A DNA stretch of 64,000 nt from Actinoplanes flavus (GTDB taxonomy: Bacteria > Actinomycetota > Actinomycetes > Mycobacteriales > Micromonosporaceae): contig NZ_JAGFNS010000010.1 of NCBI RefSeq assembly GCF_017592555.1, positions 79,545-143,544 on the forward strand, read 5' to 3'. The notes beneath the pieces are model-generated. The model saw nothing but the letters and a program-made list of their open reading frames with translations, was not told where the DNA came from and did no database searches. A program made the translations under genes and the position numbers. Below, piece after piece: positions 59,988-64,000 of the stretch (positions are counted from its first letter, which is position 1; each line of letters opens with the position of its first letter).

Positions 59988-61934
59988 ATGGTGCGCACGT
60001 TGGTGATCGTGCTGCTCGGCACATCGGTGGTGGGTGTCGTGGTCGGGATCCTGCCGGGGATCTCGGCCGACAACGGCTGGGCCGTCCTGACCGCCGCGAT
60101 CCTGGTCGGGCTGCTCGGCACGGCCCTGCGCCCGTTGCTGGTGCGCGTGCTGTCCGCGATCGGGTGGCCGGGCGTGGTGCTCGGCTGGCTCGTGGCCCAG
60201 TCGCTGCTGGTCTACCTGGCTCTGTGGCTCACCCCGGGCGTGCACGTGGACAATTTCTGGTCCGCCTTCTGGGCCTCCTGGTTCGGCGCGATCCTGATGA
60301 GCGCCGGGCTCTGGGTGATCACCGCGGGCCAGCCGGGGGTGGCCACCCGGCATCTGCTGCGGGTCAACCGGCACTTCCGGCGCAGCGTGCCGCCGATCGA
60401 CACCCCGGGCGTCCTGTTCATCCAGATCGACGGGCTGTCCGCGCCGCTGGCCCGGTGGGCGGTCCACGCCGGGAACCTGCCCACGCTGGGCCGGTGGCTG
60501 AGCACCGGCAGCCACACGCTCACCGAATGGCACGCTCAGCTGCCGGCGACCACGCCGGCCAGCCAGGCGGGGCTGCTGCACGGCGCGAGCGATCAGGTTC
60601 CGGCCTTCCGCTGGTACGAGAAGAGCACCGGCCGTCTCGTGGTGACCAACCAGCCGGCCGACAGCGCCATGGTCGAGTCCCGCTGCTCGGACGGCCGGGG
60701 GCTGCTGGCCGAGGGCGGGGTCAGTGTGAGCAACGTGTTCTCCGGCGACGCCCCGACCTCGCTGCTTACCATGAGCACGGTCCCGGCCAAGCAGAACGGC
60801 CCGGCCCGCTACCTGAGCGCCTACCTGCTCGACCCGTTCGGTCTGACCCAGTCGCTGGTGCTGACCGTGGGTGAGATCGTCAAGGAGCTGCACCAGGCCC
60901 GGCGGCAGCGGCTGCGCCAGGTGACCCCGCGGATGCACCGGGACTGGCGGTACGTGCTGCTGCGTGGCGCCACCAACGTGCTGCTGCGGCACCTGAACCT
61001 GGCCGTCATCGCCGAGCAGATGATGCGCGGCGCCCCGGTGGTGTTCTGCGACTTCGTCGACTACGACGAGATCGCCCACCACGCCGGCCCGGCCCGGCCG
61101 GAGTCGCTGGCCGCGCTGGAGGGCATCGACGGGGTGCTCGCCACCCTGGAGGAGGTGGCGGCGGCCGCGCCCCGCCCGTACCACCTGGTGGTGCTCTCCG
61201 ATCACGGGCAGAGCCAGGGCGCCACCTTCGAGCAGCGCTACGGCCTCCGCCTGGACGAGCTGATCAAGCGGCTGACCGCGGCCGGCGGGGTGGCCGCACC
61301 GGAGGAGAACGAGCAGGCGGGCCGGGCCAACGTGTTGCAGGCCGGGCTGAGACGCGACGCCGGGCAGCGCGAGGAGGTTCCCGGGCGGCCGGCCGGCGAG
61401 GAGATCGTGGTCGCGGCGGGCGGCAACCTGGCGCTTGTCTACCTCGCCCGGGTGCCCGGCCGGGTGCCGCTCGAGGAGATCGAGGAACGCTACCCCGCGC
61501 TGCTGGCCGGGCTGACCGGCCATCCCGGGATCGGCTGGGTGATGGTCCGCTCCCGGGCCGACGGGCCGATCGTGCTGGGCCGCGCCGGCCGGCGACGGCT
61601 CGCCGACGACCACGTCGAAGGGCTGGACCCGCTGCTCGGGTTCGGCCCGCGGGCGGCCGACGACCTGCGCCGTCACGACGGCCTCGCGAACACCGGCGAC
61701 CTGGTGATCAACAGCCTGTTCGACCCGGTCTCGCACGAGGTCGCCGCGTTCGAGGAGCTGATCGGCTGCCACGGCGGGATGGGCGGGGCGCAGAGCCGGC
61801 CGATGCTCATCCACCCGCGGAGCCTGACCGTCCCGGCCGAGCTGATCGGCGCCGACGCCGTGCACCGGGTGCTGGTCGGCTGGCTGGAGCAGATCGGCTG
61901 CCGCAAGTCGGCGGACCTCATCCGCGAGGGGTGA
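59988..61934 (+). CDS. Membrane protein with alkaline-phosphatase-superfamily domain
   Basis: A 648-residue protein. Four N-terminal helices (about 1-118) resemble the phage-holin/YbaN-type membrane unit found with this family. Residues about 130-648 are a phosphodiesterase/nucleotide pyrophosphatase-like domain: LFIQIDGLSAPLARW (metal Asp), HAQLPATTPASQAGLLHG (Thr nucleophile region), CDFVDYDEIAHHAGP and LSDHGQSQGATFEQRYG, followed by HGGMGGAQSRP with further metal His. It would hydrolyse phosphodiesters at the membrane, perhaps wall-teichoic-acid or lipid-linked substrates. Site 7 lies 35 bp upstream. Confidence 0.87.
   Translation: MVRTLVIVLLGTSVVGVVVGILPGISADNGWAVLTAAILVGLLGTALRPLLVRVLSAIGWPGVVLGWLVAQSLLVYLALWLTPGVHVDNFWSAFWASWFGAILMSAGLWVITAGQPGVATRHLLRVNRHFRRSVPPIDTPGVLFIQIDGLSAPLARWAVHAGNLPTLGRWLSTGSHTLTEWHAQLPATTPASQAGLLHGASDQVPAFRWYEKSTGRLVVTNQPADSAMVESRCSDGRGLLAEGGVSVSNVFSGDAPTSLLTMSTVPAKQNGPARYLSAYLLDPFGLTQSLVLTVGEIVKELHQARRQRLRQVTPRMHRDWRYVLLRGATNVLLRHLNLAVIAEQMMRGAPVVFCDFVDYDEIAHHAGPARPESLAALEGIDGVLATLEEVAAAAPRPYHLVVLSDHGQSQGATFEQRYGLRLDELIKRLTAAGGVAAPEENEQAGRANVLQAGLRRDAGQREEVPGRPAGEEIVVAAGGNLALVYLARVPGRVPLEEIEERYPALLAGLTGHPGIGWVMVRSRADGPIVLGRAGRRRLADDHVEGLDPLLGFGPRAADDLRRHDGLANTGDLVINSLFDPVSHEVAAFEELIGCHGGMGGAQSRPMLIHPRSLTVPAELIGADAVHRVLVGWLEQIGCRKSADLIREG
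61918..61934. promoter_or_regulatory. TCATCC-N5-GGATGA palindrome, site 8
   Basis: TCATCC-GCGAG-GGGTGA followed by GCCCC, at the very end of the phosphodiesterase gene (its last codons) and 58 bp before the amidotransferase start at 61993. Confidence 0.6.
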
Positions 61935-61992
61935 GCCCCGCGCCCGGACGCGACGGCCAGGATGGCCGCCACCGACCCTGGAGGACCGTGTC

Positions 61993-62829
61993 ATGTGCCG
62001 TTGGCTGGCCTACTCCGGTACGCCCATCCGACTCGAGGACCTGCTCTACCGGCCCCGCTACTCGCTGATCGACCAGAGCCAGCACTCGCGCGAGGGGGTG
62101 GAGACCACCAACGGCGACGGTGTGGGCGTCGGCTGGTATCCGGTCGACGCCGCCGGCGAGCCGGCCCTGTTCCGGTCGGTCGGCCCGGCGTGGAGCGACG
62201 TCAACCTGCGGGAGCTCGCCCACGCCACCAGTTCGCCGCTGTTCCTGGCGCACATCCGGGCCAGCACCGGCACCGCGGTGCAGCAGAGCAACTGCCACCC
62301 GTTCCGGTTCCAGAACTGGTTGTGGGTGCACAACGGGTCGATCCGGGAGTTCGCCCGGCTCAAACGGGACCTGGTGCTCGCCGTCGACCCCGAGCTGTAC
62401 CCGTCGATGGCCGGATCCACCGACTCCGAGGTGATGTTCCACCTGGCCATCACGTACGGGCTGCGGGACCACCCGGTCGCCGCGGTGGAGCGGATGGCCG
62501 GCCTGATCGAGTCGGTGGGCCGCCGGCACGGGGTGCCCGACCCGCTCCAGATGACCGTCGGCACCACCGACGGCGACCGGATCTGGACCTTCCGGTACTC
62601 CAGTGAGGGCCGCAGCCGCTCGCTCTACTTCAGCACCGACATGACCGCGCTGCGGGCGCTGCACCCGGAACTGGACACCCTGCGCGCGCTGTCCGAGGAG
62701 ACCCGGCTGATCGTCTCCGAGCCGCTCGGCGAGATGGAGGGCGCCTGGCAGCCGGTGCCCGAGTCCAGCTACGGCATCATCCAGCAGGGCGAGGACGAAA
62801 TGGGACGTTTCACGCCGGCTGGACCGTGA
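61993..62829 (+). CDS. Class II glutamine amidotransferase
   Basis: A 278-residue N-terminal-nucleophile amidotransferase. Cys2 (MCRWLAYSG) is the catalytic residue after Met removal. GVETTNGDGVGVGWYPV, FLAHIRASTGTAVQQSNCHPFRFQNWLWVHNGSI (the His and Asn residues of the glutaminase site) and GSTDSEVMFHLAIT complete the GATase-II pattern, of YafJ/EgtC-like type. It hydrolyses glutamine or a related gamma-glutamyl amide; no synthetase domain is attached. Box 8 is 58 bp upstream, and the arginine deiminase gene follows after 111 bp. Confidence 0.92.
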   Translation: MCRWLAYSGTPIRLEDLLYRPRYSLIDQSQHSREGVETTNGDGVGVGWYPVDAAGEPALFRSVGPAWSDVNLRELAHATSSPLFLAHIRASTGTAVQQSNCHPFRFQNWLWVHNGSIREFARLKRDLVLAVDPELYPSMAGSTDSEVMFHLAITYGLRDHPVAAVERMAGLIESVGRRHGVPDPLQMTVGTTDGDRIWTFRYSSEGRSRSLYFSTDMTALRALHPELDTLRALSEETRLIVSEPLGEMEGAWQPVPESSYGIIQQGEDEMGRFTPAGP

Positions 62830-62852
62830 CGTGCGAGGCGTACAGTCGATGT

Positions 62853-62869
62853 TCATCCGGCCGGAGTGA
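62853..62869. promoter_or_regulatory. TCATCC-N5-GGATGA palindrome, site 9
   Basis: TCATCC-GGCCG-GAGTGA followed by TGCCCC, 71 bp before ATG 62941 of the arginine deiminase gene. The second arm has two differences. Confidence 0.6.
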
Positions 62870-62940
62870 TGCCCCGACCAGCCGGTTTGCCCGAGGCTTC
62901 CGGCACGGCTGTGAAGAACCGTAGATCCCGGGGGTAGCGC

Positions 62941-64000
62941 ATGTCCTTCCACGTCGGCTCCGAGATCGGCCGACTACGGCAGGTGATCCTCCACCGCCCC
63001 GGTGTCGAACTCGGCCGCCTGCGCCCCGGCGACACCGACCTGTTGCGCGGGGACATCCGGTGGGCCCGGCGGGCGCGGGAGGAGCACGACGACTTCGCCG
63101 CGACACTGCGCGGCCACGGCGTGAAGGTGCACTATCTCGGCAGCCTGCTCACCGACGTGCTGGCCATTCCCCGGGCGCGCTCCTGGATCCTCGACCGGGT
63201 CATCACCGGCGACACCGCCGGGCCGACGCTGGCCGGTCCGCTGCGGCGGCTGGCCGAGCAGGCCGACAGCGACCGGCTGGCCGACTACCTGATCGGCGGG
63301 GTGCTCAAGAGCGAGCTGGCCGGGTTCACCGTGAACAGCCTCCGCTGGGAGCTGATGAACGCCGACGACTTCGTGCTCGACCCGCTGCCCGGCCACCTGT
63401 TCCAGCGGGACAACTCGGCCTGGATCCACGACGGGGTCAGCATCAACCCGATGGCCTCGCCGGCCCGGCTGCGCGAGACCGTGCACTGCGCCGCCGTCTA
63501 CCGCTTCCACCCGATGTTCACCCTCGCCGACGTCACCGTCTGGTACGGCGGCGACGACCGCCCGCACCAGCCGGCCACCCTGGAGGGCGGCGACATCCAC
63601 GTGCTCGGCGGCGGCGCGGTGATGGCCGGGGTGGGCGAGCGGTCCACCGCGATGGGCGTGGAGAACCTGGCCCGGGGCCTGTTCGCCGGCGGCACGGCGA
63701 CCCGGGTGATCGCCGTCGAGCTGCCGCGCTCGTCCGGCGTCGAGCACCTCGACACGCTCATGACGATGGTCAACCGGGACACCTTCGTGATGTACCCGTA
63801 CCTGGACGGGCCACTGCGGTCCTGGACGGTGGAGCCCGGCGAGGGGCCGGACGGGCTGCGGGTGGACCGCAACACCGACCTGTTCACCACCCTCGCCGAG
63901 ACCCTCGGCATCGCCAAGCCGTACGTGCTGGAGACCGGCGGGGAGCTACGGGCCGCGCAGCGTGAGCAGTGGGACGACGGCAGCGACTTCCTGGTCCTCG
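62941..64000 (+). CDS. arcA: Arginine deiminase (cut by the window end)
   Basis: 353 codons are visible, and the frame is still open at 64000. MSFHVGSEIGRLRQVILHRPGVELGRL, then LFQRDNSAWIHDGVSINPMA, EGGDIHVLGGGAVMAGVGERST and SSGVEHLDTLMTMVNRDTFVMYP match the arginine deiminase domain, including the guanidinium-binding Asp and the active-site His; the catalytic Cys near the C-terminus lies beyond the window. The enzyme converts arginine to citrulline and ammonia, the first step of the fermentative ADI pathway, which makes ATP without oxygen. Its palindrome (site 9) suggests induction together with the stress genes upstream. Whether arcB and arcC follow cannot be seen. Confidence 0.95.
   Translation, partial: MSFHVGSEIGRLRQVILHRPGVELGRLRPGDTDLLRGDIRWARRAREEHDDFAATLRGHGVKVHYLGSLLTDVLAIPRARSWILDRVITGDTAGPTLAGPLRRLAEQADSDRLADYLIGGVLKSELAGFTVNSLRWELMNADDFVLDPLPGHLFQRDNSAWIHDGVSINPMASPARLRETVHCAAVYRFHPMFTLADVTVWYGGDDRPHQPATLEGGDIHVLGGGAVMAGVGERSTAMGVENLARGLFAGGTATRVIAVELPRSSGVEHLDTLMTMVNRDTFVMYPYLDGPLRSWTVEPGEGPDGLRVDRNTDLFTTLAETLGIAKPYVLETGGELRAAQREQWDDGSDFLVL

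Noticed and set aside
1..64000. CRISPR arrays, IS elements, transposases, integrases, prophage
   Set aside because: No regular short repeats with spacers and no transposase or integrase motif were seen in any frame that looks coding.

Overview
The DNA is uniformly GC-rich (codon third positions almost always G or C), uses GTG/TTG starts freely and carries typical actinobacterial families: Rpf, DUF6745, STM4011-STM4015, CebR-type operators, LAL regulators, DUF6069/6325/7144. I infer a filamentous, soil-type actinomycete, most likely Micromonosporaceae (for example Actinoplanes). This is inferred from gene content; no rRNA or marker gene in the window proves it.

Layout. (1) 1-2.4 kb: a c-di-AMP (ydaO-type) riboswitch controls a secreted resuscitation-promoting-factor-like muralytic enzyme, followed by a two-gene DUF6745 operon. 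(2) 2.4-11.9 kb: a loose region of small orphan genes with clear decay: a gene with an in-frame TGA, a frameshifted glycoside hydrolase, a tRNA-Glu-like gene with an oversized anticodon loop, a second tRNA-like fold, and a duplicated tRNA-flanking sequence. (3) 11.9-17.1 kb: the complete STM4011-STM4015 operon (two radical SAM enzymes, a sulfatase-like hydrolase, an ATP-grasp protein, a leucine-rich protein), with overlapping or abutting genes and no assigned function. (4) 17.1-20.9 kb: secreted plant-polysaccharide enzymes, a GH5-FnIII-CBM2 cellulase behind a perfect CebR box and a CBM13/beta-helix protein behind another perfect LacI-family palindrome. (5) 21-33.7 kb: an SDR protein, a membrane NACHT-repeat protein, a WYL regulator diverging from a VOC protein, a penicillin-acylase-family protein diverging from an ArsR-ArsC fusion, AhpD-like and S24-like proteins. 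(6) 33.7-64 kb: an orphan polyamine-type binding lipoprotein, then a long run of stress or dormancy-type genes: DUF6069, a P-type ATPase without canonical Ca2+ ligands, RDD, SHOCT, DUF6325, two DUF1269 proteins, DUF2252, an AI-2E-type exporter, two DUF7144 proteins, SulP, two glycoside hydrolases, two LAL regulators, HdeD, YihY/BrkB, a membrane phosphodiesterase, a class II amidotransferase and an arginine deiminase cut by the window end.

The main new observation is in region 6. A palindrome, TCATCC-N5-GGATGA, often followed by GGTGCC, stands about 35-100 bp before the start codons of at least eight of these transcription units, with one variant and two half-sites. This points to one regulon, probably driven by a single dimeric activator, that joins membrane stress proteins, ion transport and anaerobic arginine catabolism. 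I know of no described regulator with this box. A 28-nt poly-C run inside a 14-bp inverted repeat at the 3' end of the DUF2252 gene is the other striking sequence feature.
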